A stretch of DNA of 64,000 nt from Streptomyces kaniharaensis (GCF_009569385.1 NZ_WBOF01000001.1:1178001-1242000); one strand, 5' to 3'. Shown: positions 1 to 7,794, counted from the stretch's first letter. A program made the numbers and translations. Notes: a model not told the origin generated them from the sequence alone.

Positions 1-304
1 TCATGCCGCCGCGGCTGTGCGAGACGAGGATGACGGGCCCGTTCCGCTTGGCCCGCTCCAGTATCCCGATGAGGTGCGCGGCGTTGTCGGCGAGCGTGAC
101 GCCCTTGATGGCCCCGGGCGCGGTGGCGAGCCCTCCGAGATCCTGCGGCGCCTGATAGGCCCGCGGATACGTCGCGGCGAACCCGTGCCCCGGAAGGTCG
201 ACGGCGACCGAACGGTGTCCGAGGAGACCGAGTTCGGCCTGGAGCGGCGCGAAGGAGAAGGAGTTCGCGAAGGCTCCGTGAACGAGTACGAACGTCGGTT
301 GCAT
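1..304 (-). CDS. alpha/beta hydrolase, N-terminal part (cut by window edge)
   Basis: The frame opens with ATG at 304 and runs off the left edge, giving the first 101 residues. It begins MQPTFVLVHGAF, the usual first strand and oxyanion-hole segment (HGAF) of alpha/beta hydrolases. The last visible residues, LVSHSRGGM, are the nucleophile elbow, with Ser in an S-x-S-x-G-G setting. The residues between include a VDLPGHG loop. The Asp and His of the triad would lie outside the window. The substrate cannot be told from this part; homologues are general esterases, lactonases or haloperoxidase-like enzymes. It is preceded on the same strand by a 321-base spacer and a GNAT gene. Confidence 0.85.
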   Translation of the reverse strand, partial: MQPTFVLVHGAFANSFSFAPLQAELGLLGHRSVAVDLPGHGFAATYPRAYQAPQDLGGLATAPGAIKGVTLADNAAHLIGILERAKRNGPVILVSHSRGGM

Positions 305-625
305 CTGTCTACACTCACTTTCTGGTCCTCTGCGGCACCGGCGGCACGCGCGTCGCTCTTCCCGACGCCGCGAACCACCTCGCGGCCGAGGAACGAGACG
401 TCGTCCTGCGGCGCACCATCCAGCCGCGGAGACGTCTTCGTGCATGGCAAGCGTCAGCGGTCAAGCGCGGAGTCACGAGGGCAGCGTGCGAACGGCCGCC
501 CACGATCCGGGGATTCACACTACTGAGTGAAAGATCATCCGCACTACCCGGACGAGCTCTTCCACCTGTGCACTTCGCCACCCACCCCCCGCACGGCCTG
601 GGCTTCGACGGACGGGCCCTCCCCC
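305..625. other. intergenic stretch, no gene seen
   Basis: This spacer separates the hydrolase from the GNAT gene, both on the minus strand. Open frames cross it but none looks coded: no ribosome binding site, poor third-position bias and no family motif. It presumably carries the hydrolase promoter, but I could not pick a convincing -35/-10 pair. Confidence 0.5.
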
Positions 626-1150
626 TCAGGCCGGCCTGACATCCGTCCGTAGAAGGCTGTAGAGGACGACGTCGCGCCACTCGCCGTCCCGGAAGGTCTT
701 GGCCCGCTGCACGCCTTCCCGTATGAACCCGCACTTCTCCAGGGCCCGCTGCTCGGCGTAGTTGGTGACCTCGGTGTCCGCCTCCAGCCGCATCACCGGG
801 GTGTGCGCGAACAGGTAGTCCACGAGCAGGCGTTGACCCTCGGTACCGATGCCGCGGCCGCGCGCCTGCGGCAGAAGTTGCGCGCCGATGCTCCAGTACG
901 GGGCCGTCGGCAGCATCCCCTTGCGGCTGGCGGCGACGAACCCGCAGAACTCGTCCCGAACGACGACCGCGAGTATCCACTGCTCCTCCCCCAGCAGCCC
1001 GTGCTCGGCCCAGCGGCGGCGGAACCGGTCCGGATCCCGCCAGCCGAACCACTGGAACTCCCCCAGCGCCTCGGGGTCGTTCAGCATCCCGCAGAGGATC
1101 GGGAGGTCGGCTTCGGTGATCGGGCGCAGGGAGACCGGTTCTTCGCTCAT
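626..1150 (-). CDS. GNAT family N-acetyltransferase (RimJ/RimL type)
   Basis: A 174-residue protein of the usual GNAT length. It starts MSEEPVSLRPITEADLP, the typical first strand of RimJ/RimL-like acetyltransferases. The acetyl-CoA loop is seen at about residues 95-102 (QARGRGIGT, fitting the Q/R-x-x-G-x-G/A pattern). Near the C-terminus, N..AEQRALEKCGFIREG matches motif B, where these enzymes carry a conserved asparagine and a KxGF segment. It should move an acetyl group from acetyl-CoA to an amine, on a protein N-terminus or a small molecule, in the cytoplasm. The substrate is unknown. It stands alone, with about 250 bases without a clear gene on its upstream side. Confidence 0.9.
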   Translation of the reverse strand: MSEEPVSLRPITEADLPILCGMLNDPEALGEFQWFGWRDPDRFRRRWAEHGLLGEEQWILAVVVRDEFCGFVAASRKGMLPTAPYWSIGAQLLPQARGRGIGTEGQRLLVDYLFAHTPVMRLEADTEVTNYAEQRALEKCGFIREGVQRAKTFRDGEWRDVVLYSLLRTDVRPA

Positions 1151-1400
1151 ACAGCCCCAACGCCCTGGCGCGAGCGGTTGGTTCCTCGTTCAGGACCGAC
1201 GCGCGTGCGCAGCAGGTCGACCGCGGACCGCTTCGGCGCTGATCGGCCCGTCCCCACCTCTGTACGAGCCCGAGGGTGGTGCAGGTCGTTGTCCTCCGCG
1301 AGAGGCGGCAACAGCCATGGCAGGCACGAAGGCCGGCACGGCGTGTTCACAGCCAGCCTGGCGGCGCTGCGCGAACGCTTCGCCGGTTGACGGCAGCCGA

Positions 1401-1853
1401 CTACCGCCAGCTTGCGATCAGACAGACGACCAGGGTCCAGCCGGCTATCGAGGCCAGCCCCGTAAACCAGCCGAAGGCGGACGCCACGAGGCCGTACTGG
1501 CGGCCGCGCGCCCGCTGGAAGGCGGCCACCAGCGCGGGAATGGCGGCGGTCGGGAGCAGGAAGACCAGGAACGGGCTCCAGCCGGCACCCACGATCGCGA
1601 TCCAGCCGAGCATGAGCACGGGGAAGACCGAGGCGACCGCGACCACCACACCGGCGGTGGCGCAGGCGACCCGGAACGCGTCCCGGTCGCGGCAGAACAC
1701 CGGCACGGCGCAGGCGACGGCACTGCTGAGCGCGATCACATGCAGGATCGTCACATGAAGGCCCAACGCCCCCACTACGGCGACCAGCGGCCACAGACAC
1801 ACCGCCGCCGCCAGCCCAGCCAGCCACCTGCCACTTACTGGCACCGTCGTCAT
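1401..1853 (-). CDS. small integral membrane protein, four predicted helices
   Basis: 150 residues, nearly all hydrophobic. Four membrane segments can be placed at about residues 8-30, 35-55, 60-88 and 92-108, with a last one near 125-147 that is equally likely. There are few charged loops (CRDRDAF, QRARGRQYG). I do not recognise a family and no catalytic motif is visible. The ATG at 1853 follows a G-rich ribosome binding site (GCAGGGGGA). A perfect 16-base palindrome lies only 22 bases upstream of the start, so the gene is probably repressed by a TetR-type protein coded elsewhere. It could be an efflux or stress-related membrane protein, but that is a guess. Confidence 0.7.
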   Translation of the reverse strand: MTTVPVSGRWLAGLAAAVCLWPLVAVVGALGLHVTILHVIALSSAVACAVPVFCRDRDAFRVACATAGVVVAVASVFPVLMLGWIAIVGAGWSPFLVFLLPTAAIPALVAAFQRARGRQYGLVASAFGWFTGLASIAGWTLVVCLIASWR

Positions 1854-1874
1854 GATTCCCCCTGCACCCAGTTA

Positions 1875-1890
1875 TTTGAACACGTTCAAA
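1875..1890. promoter_or_regulatory. perfect palindromic operator TTTGAAC-N2-GTTCAAA
   Basis: Arms TTTGAAC (1875-1881) and GTTCAAA (1884-1890) are perfect inverted copies around AC. The site lies 22 bases upstream of the membrane-protein start at 1853, where it would overlap the promoter or early transcript. The form is that of a TetR-family operator. No TetR gene is in the window. Confidence 0.6.
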
Positions 1891-1916
1891 CCTAGCATGC
1901 AGGGGGCGGTGCACCG

Positions 1917-2093
1917 TCAGGCCTGCCGGTCGCGCGCAATCGCGCCGAGGATGCGGTCGCGAACTCTCGCGGATGCTTCGGGGAGCCGGCCCGCCAGCTC
2001 CGCGTCGAGGCGGCGGCGCTCGGCGCGCAGGAGGCGGGCGACGCGGGAGCGGGAGCAGTGCCGAAACCACCAGTCCCGGCTGCGATCGATCAC
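1917..2093 (-). CDS. small basic protein, third gene of the ATPase operon
   Basis: 58 residues from GTG at 2093, which overlaps the stop of the preceding gene by four bases (GTGA). The sequence is helical and Arg-rich: a WWFRHCSRSR segment, then RAERRRLDAELAGRLPEASARVRDRI. No domain is recognised. Coupling to the two genes upstream, codon use like the neighbours and a regular heptad-like pattern in the second half support it as real. It may be an accessory to the anti-sigma-type ATPase at 2362-2754; that is inference from position only. Confidence 0.5.
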   Translation of the reverse strand: MIDRSRDWWFRHCSRSRVARLLRAERRRLDAELAGRLPEASARVRDRILGAIARDRQA

Positions 2094-2365
2094 GCCTGTT
2101 GCAAGTCAGGGTTCGCCCAGCGGATCCGCACCTCGCACTCGCCCACGGGGATGGCGAGGAAGGGGTTGGCGGCGAGGTGGTTGATGACGTTCCGCTCGGC
2201 GCAGGGGCCCTCGAAGTAACGCTCCAGGAGCTGGTGCTGCGATCCGGGCATCGGAAGGAAGCGGATCGAGGCCCAGATCGCGGCGAGGGTGGCGGGGGCG
2301 AGGTCGCAGATGGTCGGCGACTCGAGGCCGGCGATCTCCACGACCACCTCGCGATCGGCCCTCAC
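2090..2365 (-). CDS. hypothetical protein coupled to the anti-sigma-type ATPase
   Basis: 91 residues from GTG at 2365. This start overlaps the stop of the ATPase gene by four bases (GTGA), so the two should be translationally coupled; GTG codons at 2347 and 2341 are in-frame alternatives. The sequence is mixed alpha/beta (ESPTICDLAPATLAAIWASIRFLPMPGSQ, then ERNVINHLAANPFLAIPVGECEVRIRW). I do not recognise it. Its place directly behind an HATPase gene in a WhiJ/AbaA-type locus suggests a role in that regulatory unit, possibly binding the ATPase. No catalytic motif is visible. Confidence 0.65.
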   Translation of the reverse strand: MRADREVVVEIAGLESPTICDLAPATLAAIWASIRFLPMPGSQHQLLERYFEGPCAERNVINHLAANPFLAIPVGECEVRIRWANPDLQQA

Positions 2366-2754
2366 TCGGCGACCTCGCACCAGACGATCTTGCCGATGGG
2401 CTGACGCGGGCAGCATCCCCAGCGCTTGGCAACGGACTTGACGAGGTGGAGCCCGCGCCCGGTCTCGTCGTCGAGACCGCGCGCGGAGAGGACAGGCGCG
2501 CGGTCCCGCCTGGCGTCGTGCACCTCGATGCGGAGGCGGGTGGGATCGACGTCGAGCGCGAGGTAGATGAGGCACCCGGCCGGCGTGCCGTGCAGCACGG
2601 CATTGGTGACGAGCTCGGAGATGGCGAGGAGCCCCGAGTCGAGGAAGCGCTCCCCACCCGGGAAGTCCGCGAGCAGCACGGAGAGTCGCCGACGGGCCTC
2701 GGCGGGAGCACGGCGGCTGCGCGGGAGCCAGATGGTGGAGGAGTTTCGAGACAT
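2362..2754 (-). CDS. anti-sigma-factor-type ATP-binding protein (HATPase, RsbW/AbaA-like)
   Basis: 130 residues from ATG at 2754, chosen because GGAAGG stands ten bases upstream and family members begin near here; longer frames exist. It is a single GHKL ATPase domain. The N-box is SELVTNAVLHG (about residues 48-58) and the G1 box is DETGRGLHLV (about 103-112), followed by the WGCCP segment common in streptomycete members. Such proteins bind and phosphorylate anti-anti-sigma partners or hold sigma factors in the cytoplasm. It is the first gene of a three-gene coupled operon, divergent from the XRE/DUF5753 and DUF397 pair. This layout resembles the whiJ/abaA-type loci that affect development and antibiotic onset. 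Confidence 0.88.
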   Translation of the reverse strand: MSRNSSTIWLPRSRRAPAEARRRLSVLLADFPGGERFLDSGLLAISELVTNAVLHGTPAGCLIYLALDVDPTRLRIEVHDARRDRAPVLSARGLDDETGRGLHLVKSVAKRWGCCPRQPIGKIVWCEVAE

Positions 2755-3003
2755 GGCGAAGTAACCTTCCAGGACAGGGGGTTGAAGCCATGCGAAGGCC
2801 GGACGGAGACATGGGAATGCCCGGCAGCAGATCCGACCCTGATCACTCAGACGATCTATTGGACTACTCCCCGTAGCATGCTCCGCGATGGCTTCATCGC
2901 GCAAGCGCACCATGACGCAATTGCGCGACTTCGCAAGGCTCTTGTGATCACTGAGGGAGGTGGCAGACTGTGACTCGACGTCAACAAAGAGGGAGCGGGG
3001 AGC

Positions 3004-3858
3004 GTGGACAGTCCAACCGTGCTGCGCCGTAGGCTCGGCTCCGAGCTGCGACGATTGCGCGAAGGGACCAGGCTTCAGGCCAAGTCCGTTGCGGACGCGC
3101 TCGGCTTCAGTGCGACCAAGGTGTCGCGGATCGAATCAGGTCAGACGACGCTGAAGGAATCCGACGTTCGCGCGATGCTCGAACTGTACGGCGTCAGCGA
3201 CGAGGCCGAACTTCGGCAGTTCATCTCCCTGACCCGCCGCAGCACCCAGCGTGGCTGGTGGCACGACTATGGCGACACCCTGCCGGACTGGTTCCAGACC
3301 TACGTGGGCCTGGAGGCCGACGCAGCGCGGATTCGCGGCTACGAAACCGAGTTGGTGCCTGGCCTTCTTCAGACAGCGGACTACGCCCGGGCCATGTTCC
3401 GCGTCTCGCCCTCAAGGCTGAGGACCGAGGAGGTCGAGCGCAGAGTCAGGCTGCGTATCCAGCGGCAGGAGGTCTTTCACCGTCAGGATCCGCCAGAGGT
3501 GAGGGTCATCCTGAGTGAATCAGTCCTTCGCAGGCCGGTCGGCGGCCCCGACGTCATGCGCAGCCAGGTGAAACACCTCACCGCGCTCACGGAAAAGTCC
3601 TGTGTCACGATCCAGGTCCTTCCGTTCAGCTATGGACCCCACCCTTCCATGAGCATGGCGTTCCACATTCTCTCCTTCGCCGACGTGCCGGGCGACATCG
3701 TCTACGTCGAGGCGTTGACGAGCAGCCTCTACCTGGAGAAGGAGGAGGACATCGCCCATCATGAGCTGGTTTTCGAGCAGCTCACGACCGCCGCGCTGAG
3801 CCCAGAGGATTCCAAGGCATGGATGCAAGAGCTAGCAACTAAGGGGTACCGACAATGA
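3004..3858 (+). CDS. XRE-family regulator with DUF5753 (WhiJ/Scr1-like)
   Basis: 284 residues from GTG at 3004 with a GGGAGCGGGGAG ribosome binding site. The N-terminal XRE helix-turn-helix covers about residues 8-65, with ALGFSATKVSRIESG as recognition region. The DUF5753 effector domain follows from about 90 (GWWHDYGDTLPDWFQTYVGLE, ETELVPGLLQTADYARA). Members are DNA-binding repressors that pair with a small DUF397 protein, the Scr1/Scr2 or WhiJ/BldB-like arrangement. Here the DUF397 gene overlaps its stop by four bases. The divergent HATPase operon is the likely regulatory target, together with its own promoter. What triggers it is unknown. Confidence 0.9.
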   Translation: MDSPTVLRRRLGSELRRLREGTRLQAKSVADALGFSATKVSRIESGQTTLKESDVRAMLELYGVSDEAELRQFISLTRRSTQRGWWHDYGDTLPDWFQTYVGLEADAARIRGYETELVPGLLQTADYARAMFRVSPSRLRTEEVERRVRLRIQRQEVFHRQDPPEVRVILSESVLRRPVGGPDVMRSQVKHLTALTEKSCVTIQVLPFSYGPHPSMSMAFHILSFADVPGDIVYVEALTSSLYLEKEEDIAHHELVFEQLTTAALSPEDSKAWMQELATKGYRQ

Positions 3859-4058
3859 CGACTGACTTCGGCTGGCGAAAGAGCAGCTACAGCGGCAGCG
3901 AAGGCGGCAACTGCGTCGAAGTAGCCGACGGCATCACCGACATCGTCCCGGTCCGCGACAGCAAGGACCCCCACGGCCCGGCCCTCAGCTTCACCCCCGA
4001 GGCCTGGCAATCCTTCGTAGCCAGCGTCCGGGCGGACGAGTTCCCAACCACCCTCTAA
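3855..4058 (+). CDS. DUF397 small protein (Scr2-like partner of the XRE regulator)
   Basis: 67 residues with the full DUF397 signature: WRKSSYSGSEGGNCVEVA, then VPVRDSKDPHGPALSFTPEAWQSFVA. Its ATG overlaps the regulator's stop (ATGA), so the two are made together. In studied pairs the DUF397 protein antagonises or modulates the DUF5753 regulator, and the pair has been described as toxin-antitoxin-like. It is probably cytoplasmic. A hairpin terminator follows at 4071-4099. Confidence 0.92.
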   Translation: MTTDFGWRKSSYSGSEGGNCVEVADGITDIVPVRDSKDPHGPALSFTPEAWQSFVASVRADEFPTTL

Positions 4059-4070
4059 CCTCCATCTCTG

Positions 4071-4099
4071 GGCGGCCCCGTGCCGGGCACGGGGCTGCC
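4071..4099. terminator. hairpin terminator after the DUF397 gene
   Basis: A near-perfect 14-base stem (GGCGGCCCCGTGCC against GGCACGGGGCTGCC, one G-T pair) starts 13 bases after the stop. There is no T-run, as is usual in this GC range. Confidence 0.6.
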
Positions 4100-4175
4100 G
4101 ACTTGACGCCTCGCCAGCTCTGCGAAACCTTGTGCGGCGCAAGGACTCGCAACCGACTTCACGGATGGGGCAGTC

Positions 4176-4457
4176 ATGGCACTACGTTTCACCGGGATGG
4201 ACCCGGATACCCCCAATGGTGGTTCGCCGACCATCTGGCTCGATGATGAGAAGGCCGAGATCGTCATCCAGGGATGGCTCCCCGATCTCGACATGCTCCG
4301 GATCATCAGTGAGACCGAGTGGGTTCCCGATCACCCCGTCGGCGTCCCGGATCACGAGGGCGTCGTCCGTATCCCCGTCCGGATGATTCCGGCCTTGCGG
4401 AAGGTGTGCGATGACGCAGAGCGTGCCGGACTTTGGCTCCCTGTTGAGGAGCGCTGA
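4176..4457 (+). CDS. small hypothetical protein upstream of the DUF6879-like gene
   Basis: 93 residues, acidic, without signal peptide or membrane segment. It begins MALRFTGMDPDTPNGGSPTIWLDDEKAEIVIQGW and has the look of a compact beta-rich protein that often sits before DUF6879 genes in streptomycetes. The next gene starts inside its last 47 bases, in another frame, so the two are probably translationally linked. I do not recognise a function. Context links it to the XRE/DUF5753 regulator further downstream at 4967. Confidence 0.75.
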   Translation: MALRFTGMDPDTPNGGSPTIWLDDEKAEIVIQGWLPDLDMLRIISETEWVPDHPVGVPDHEGVVRIPVRMIPALRKVCDDAERAGLWLPVEER

Positions 4458-4938
4458 GCGCTCAGCCGTCCACTTGGAGATGCGGGACTCCTACATGGAC
4501 GACCCGGTCTTCGCCGACTGGCGCGACGGACTGCCCGTCGACCGACCCGAGGCGTACGAGTTGCCCGAGGAGTACCAGGCGTGGGCCTCGCTCGTAAGGG
4601 AAACCGTCGCCCGTGGCGTCGTGATGCGCCGCGCTCGGATCGTCTCGGAGCCGGTCACCGACTACATCCGGTGGGAGCACGCCATCACCGCGCGGCACAA
4701 CGTCGCACTCGGTGAGCAGGTCCGCTGGCTGCCCCGACGGCTGGCCTCCGACATCGCGCTGCCCGGCAACGATCTCTGGCTGATCGATGACCGCATGGTC
4801 CTCTTCCACTGGTTCACCGGCAACGGTGACTGGGCCGGGCACGAGTTCAACGAGGACCCGGCCACGGTGAAAATGGTCTCCGCCTCCTTCGAAGCGGTCT
4901 GGGAGCGGGCTATCCCGCACGCGCAGTACAGCATCTGA
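4411..4938 (+). CDS. DUF6879-like protein
   Basis: 175 residues. The start MTQSVPDFGSLLRSAERSAVHLEMRDSY is the usual opening of this family; GTG at 4423 is an alternative start. The middle (RARIVSEPVTDYIRWEHAITARHNVALGEQVRWLPR) is the family core. It is soluble, with no known catalytic residues. Genes of this type recur beside XRE/DUF5753 and DUF397 regulators in actinomycetes, and the upstream overlap here supports one transcript. The biochemical role is not known. The family assignment is from memory of the sequence pattern. Confidence 0.8.
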   Translation: MTQSVPDFGSLLRSAERSAVHLEMRDSYMDDPVFADWRDGLPVDRPEAYELPEEYQAWASLVRETVARGVVMRRARIVSEPVTDYIRWEHAITARHNVALGEQVRWLPRRLASDIALPGNDLWLIDDRMVLFHWFTGNGDWAGHEFNEDPATVKMVSASFEAVWERAIPHAQYSI

Positions 4939-4966
4939 TTCGCCGCCGGCACCGGGCAGTTTGCAC

Positions 4967-5815
4967 ATGTCGTCGTCCCCGTCGTCCAGCGTGATCGAGG
5001 CCCGCAAGGCGCTCGCCAATCGGCTGGTCGAGATCCGCAAGGACGCCGGGCTCACCGGCGACGAGCTCTCTGCCCGGTGCGGGTGGCACCCTGCCAAGAC
5101 CAGCCGGATCCAGAGCGGCAAGTCCGCTCCGTCCGAGGACGACCTCCGTGCCTGGTGCGTTGCCTGTAACGCCGAGGACAAGATCCCCGACCTCATCGCC
5201 ACGGCGCGCGCCGTCGAGTCGATGTACACCGAGTGGCGTCGTATGGAGCGCACCGGGCTGAGGGCTGCGCAGGAGTCCGTGGCCGCGCTCTACCAGCGCA
5301 CCAAGCTCTTCCGCGTATATGCGAGCCGGGTCATCCCCGGCATGGTGCAAACGCCCGAATACACCACCGCCGTGCTGCGCTCGATCCAACGCGACCGGGT
5401 CCCGGTCGATGACGTAGAAGAGGCCGTGGTAGCCCGGTTGGAACGTCAGCGCATGCTGTTCTCCGGCCGCCACCGATTCGGCCTGCTGGTCGAGGAGTAC
5501 GTCCTGCGCGCGGCTGTGTGCGACACCGAGACAATGTCGGACCAGCTCCGTCATCTCATCACCGCCGCCTCCAGTCCCTTCGTTAGCCTCGGCATCATCC
5601 CCACCGGCTGTCATCGTCCCCAACTGCCGGTCGAGGACTTCTACATGTTCGATGAGGCCGAAGTCGCCGTCGAACTGACCTCCGGCTATCTCCGCATCAC
5701 CCAGCCCCGCGAGATCTCCGACTACCTGCACACGTTTGCCACGCTGGGGAGAATGGCCGTTCGCGGAGCGGACGCTCGCCAGATCATCACCTCGGCAATC
5801 GACACCCTGGGGTGA
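4967..5815 (+). CDS. second XRE-family regulator with DUF5753
   Basis: 282 residues from ATG at 4967; a TTG two codons earlier is possible, and neither has a strong ribosome binding site. The XRE domain lies at about residues 10-70 (LVEIRKDAGLTGDELSARCGWHPAKTSRIQ). A DUF5753 domain follows (YQRTKLFRVYASRVIPGMVQTPEYTTAVL, then the VARLERQRMLFSGR helix). It differs clearly from the regulator at 3004, so it is not a recent copy. It lies 28 bases after the DUF6879-like gene and probably belongs to the same operon. It has no DUF397 partner directly behind it, which is unusual. Confidence 0.88.
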   Translation: MSSSPSSSVIEARKALANRLVEIRKDAGLTGDELSARCGWHPAKTSRIQSGKSAPSEDDLRAWCVACNAEDKIPDLIATARAVESMYTEWRRMERTGLRAAQESVAALYQRTKLFRVYASRVIPGMVQTPEYTTAVLRSIQRDRVPVDDVEEAVVARLERQRMLFSGRHRFGLLVEEYVLRAAVCDTETMSDQLRHLITAASSPFVSLGIIPTGCHRPQLPVEDFYMFDEAEVAVELTSGYLRITQPREISDYLHTFATLGRMAVRGADARQIITSAIDTLG

Positions 5816-5918
5816 ATCGGCGCAAGATGGCGCAACTTCTTCGAGAGCACATGCCGTTGCTCCTTAGCGTCGTTGGTGCTCCTCCACAGGGAGCGTCCTC
5901 AACCGCAAGGAGACCGCC

Positions 5919-6344
5919 GTGTCCCGTGCCGCCCAGAACCCCACCCGCACCTCCATCGAACTGGTCGAGTTGGGCAGGTTCTTCACCATCGCTGCCCGGC
6001 TCTTCGACACCGGGCAGGCCGCGCCGCAGATGTTCTCCACCGCCATCGACGTGGCGTGGCACCGGCTACTGGAAGACCCGGAGGCCTACACCGCCTTCAC
6101 CACCCGGCATGCCGGGCGCTGCCTCGGCCACTCACCCGTGAGGGGCCAGGGCTTCATCTCCTGGGTCACTGCCTACAAGGAGGCGTACGGGCCACTGCCG
6201 CAGATCTGGTTCACTGGCGCCGACGGCACGGTCGACACCAAAGCCCTGGCCCGCTACCGCCAGACGGGTCGCGTGTGGGCGGAGTGGGACTGCTCCCCCG
6301 TGCCGGGCGACGGCGATGTGGTCCCGGAGAAGACCCCCGCATGA
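5919..6344 (+). CDS. hypothetical protein
   Basis: 141 residues from GTG at 5919 with AAGGAG eight bases upstream. The sequence is mostly helical and rich in aromatic residues (FFTIAARLFDTGQAAPQMFSTAIDVAWHRLLEDPEAYTAF, and a W..Y.EAYGPLPQIWF stretch). The family is not recognised, and there is no signal peptide or membrane helix. A GC-rich perfect hairpin 17 bases after its stop closes the transcript. It shares orientation and style with the kinase-like gene downstream. Confidence 0.7.
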   Translation: MSRAAQNPTRTSIELVELGRFFTIAARLFDTGQAAPQMFSTAIDVAWHRLLEDPEAYTAFTTRHAGRCLGHSPVRGQGFISWVTAYKEAYGPLPQIWFTGADGTVDTKALARYRQTGRVWAEWDCSPVPGDGDVVPEKTPA

Positions 6345-6360
6345 CCAGGCCGCGAACCAG

Positions 6361-6393
6361 CGGAGCGCCCCGGCCCACAGCCGGGGCGCTCCG
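6361..6393 (+). terminator. perfect 14-base hairpin between two hypothetical genes
   Basis: CGGAGCGCCCCGGC (6361-6374) pairs perfectly with 6380-6393 around CCACA. The hairpin sits just behind the stop at 6344. It argues against a start for the next gene at the ATG at 6341, which would place the hairpin inside coding sequence, and favours GTG at 6428. Confidence 0.65.
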
Positions 6394-6427
6394 CCTCGTC
6401 GAAGGCCGGTCCGAGAACCCCACCAGC

Positions 6428-6994
6428 GTGAACGTATCCGCGTACGTCATCGCAGTGGGCCAGCACTGCCCGTTCCTGCCCCCGTCCGTGGATCGGCAGT
6501 TGACCGGATGGACGGTGTACGAGATCGGCAGCACGGACCGGAACGCCGTGGAGACCGAGCTGTTCCACGCCGGGGTCCAGGCCGCCGAGTGGATCAGGCC
6601 GCTGAAGACCCGCCCGCACGGTGTCCTCACCTGCGAGAACGTGGTGATTCTCGGCTCAGTCCCGGACACCAGTCACCAGGAGCTGATGCGCCGACCCTAC
6701 TGGGCCCTTCGCAACCTCTACGCCCCCGTGGGCGTGCTGTTCGGCAAGTTCTCCGCAGGCCGCCACGAGACCGACCGCTTCGGCCGCGCAATCCCTCCGC
6801 CCCCGTTCTCGTTCCTCCCCGTGCGGGCAGCCGTTACGTCACGCGACCCTCGGTTCCTCGCGAGCACACCCGACATGGCAAAGGCCCTCGCCGCGGCTGA
6901 CGACGACGGTCGTGACGTGTTCGAGCACATCCCCTGCGATTGGAAGGCAGTACGAGCATGGGCGAGTTCACTCCCTGTCCCGACGAAGCGGTGA
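6428..6994 (+). CDS. hypothetical protein before the kinase-like gene
   Basis: 188 residues from GTG at 6428, placed after the hairpin; ATG at 6341 is the alternative. It begins MNVSAYVIAVGQHCPFLPPSVDRQLTGWTVYEIGS and has a well-ordered alpha/beta look (ELMRRPYWALRNLYAPVGVLFGKFS). The family is not recognised. Its 3' end overlaps the start of the kinase-like gene by 37 bases, so the two are probably co-translated and may act together. Confidence 0.65.
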   Translation: MNVSAYVIAVGQHCPFLPPSVDRQLTGWTVYEIGSTDRNAVETELFHAGVQAAEWIRPLKTRPHGVLTCENVVILGSVPDTSHQELMRRPYWALRNLYAPVGVLFGKFSAGRHETDRFGRAIPPPPFSFLPVRAAVTSRDPRFLASTPDMAKALAAADDDGRDVFEHIPCDWKAVRAWASSLPVPTKR

Positions 6995-7794
6995 ACGCCG
7001 CCAAGGCGATCTGCGGACCGATCACCCTCTCCGAGATCACCGACCGGCGCGGCTCCGCCGTCTGGAAGGCGACCGGGACCGTGGCAACCCTGGCGATCAA
7101 GGCCGGGTACGGCGAGGGCGAGGAGATCACCGCCCGGGAAGGCGCCGTACTCGACCAACTCCCCGGCTACACCGTCACCGTCGGACGGTACGCCAGCGGC
7201 GTCTGGTATGTCACCCCGTGGCTCACCGGCCCCTCAACCTGGGACCTGTTCAAGCCGATCCGCCACGGCGACGGCGACCACGCCCGGGCCCTCGCCGGGT
7301 CCGCCGATCTCTGCCGGGCGGTTGCCGAGCTGCACGCCGCCGGGTGGGTCCACGGCGACCTGCAACCCGCCCATGGCATCCACACCGACCACGACGCGAA
7401 GCTGCTCGATCTGTCCTGGGCCTGGTCGCCGATGTTTCCCCCGTCGCCGCTCTTCCAGGGCGGCATCACCCACCTGGTCGCCCCCGAGCTGGCCGCCGCC
7501 GTCGAGTCCGGCGAGCGGCCGGTGAGGACCACCATCGAGTCCGACGTCTACGCCCTCGCGGGCACGCTGTGGACCTGCATCACCGGCCGGTGGCCGCTCG
7601 ACTACGACGCCGCCGGGATCGGCCCTGACGTCGGCCCATCCGCGCGCCGGGCCGCCATCGCCGCCGGCGCGATCCCGCTGCACTCCGCCGAGCCCTGGCC
7701 GACCGCCCAAGCCCCGTTGCGGGCGGTCCTGCGCGCACGGGCGCAGGACCGCCCCAGGGCCGCCGAACTCGCCGTCGCCCTGGAGGAGCTGTGA
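6958..7794 (+). CDS. protein-kinase-like phosphotransferase
   Basis: 278 residues from ATG at 6958 with GGAAGG upstream. Kinase landmarks can be read in order: a short N-lobe with VATLAIKAGYGEGEEITAREGAVL (likely Lys and helix-C Glu), the catalytic loop AGWVHGDLQPAH (about residues 134-145), and the metal-binding segment KLLDLSWAW in place of DFG. The usual Asn after the catalytic Asp is His (DLQPAH), a change seen in this actinomycete group. The C-lobe is complete (ESDVYALAGTLWTCITGRWPLDY). It could phosphorylate protein or a small molecule. It overlaps the GNAT gene by four bases. Its last 110 bases exist again at 9196-9304. Confidence 0.85.
   Translation: MGEFTPCPDEAVNAAKAICGPITLSEITDRRGSAVWKATGTVATLAIKAGYGEGEEITAREGAVLDQLPGYTVTVGRYASGVWYVTPWLTGPSTWDLFKPIRHGDGDHARALAGSADLCRAVAELHAAGWVHGDLQPAHGIHTDHDAKLLDLSWAWSPMFPPSPLFQGGITHLVAPELAAAVESGERPVRTTIESDVYALAGTLWTCITGRWPLDYDAAGIGPDVGPSARRAAIAAGAIPLHSAEPWPTAQAPLRAVLRARAQDRPRAAELAVALEEL

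Noticed and set aside
315..450. Minus-strand frame starting at 450 (MPCTKTSPRLDGAPQDDVSF)
   Set aside because: It overlaps the true hydrolase start at 304 in another frame, has no ribosome binding site and no homology pattern.
1151..1400. Open frame ending in SLAALRERFAG at 1390
   Set aside because: The end looks protein-like, but the upstream part is the shadow of the GNAT gene. Too short and without motifs to call a pseudogene.
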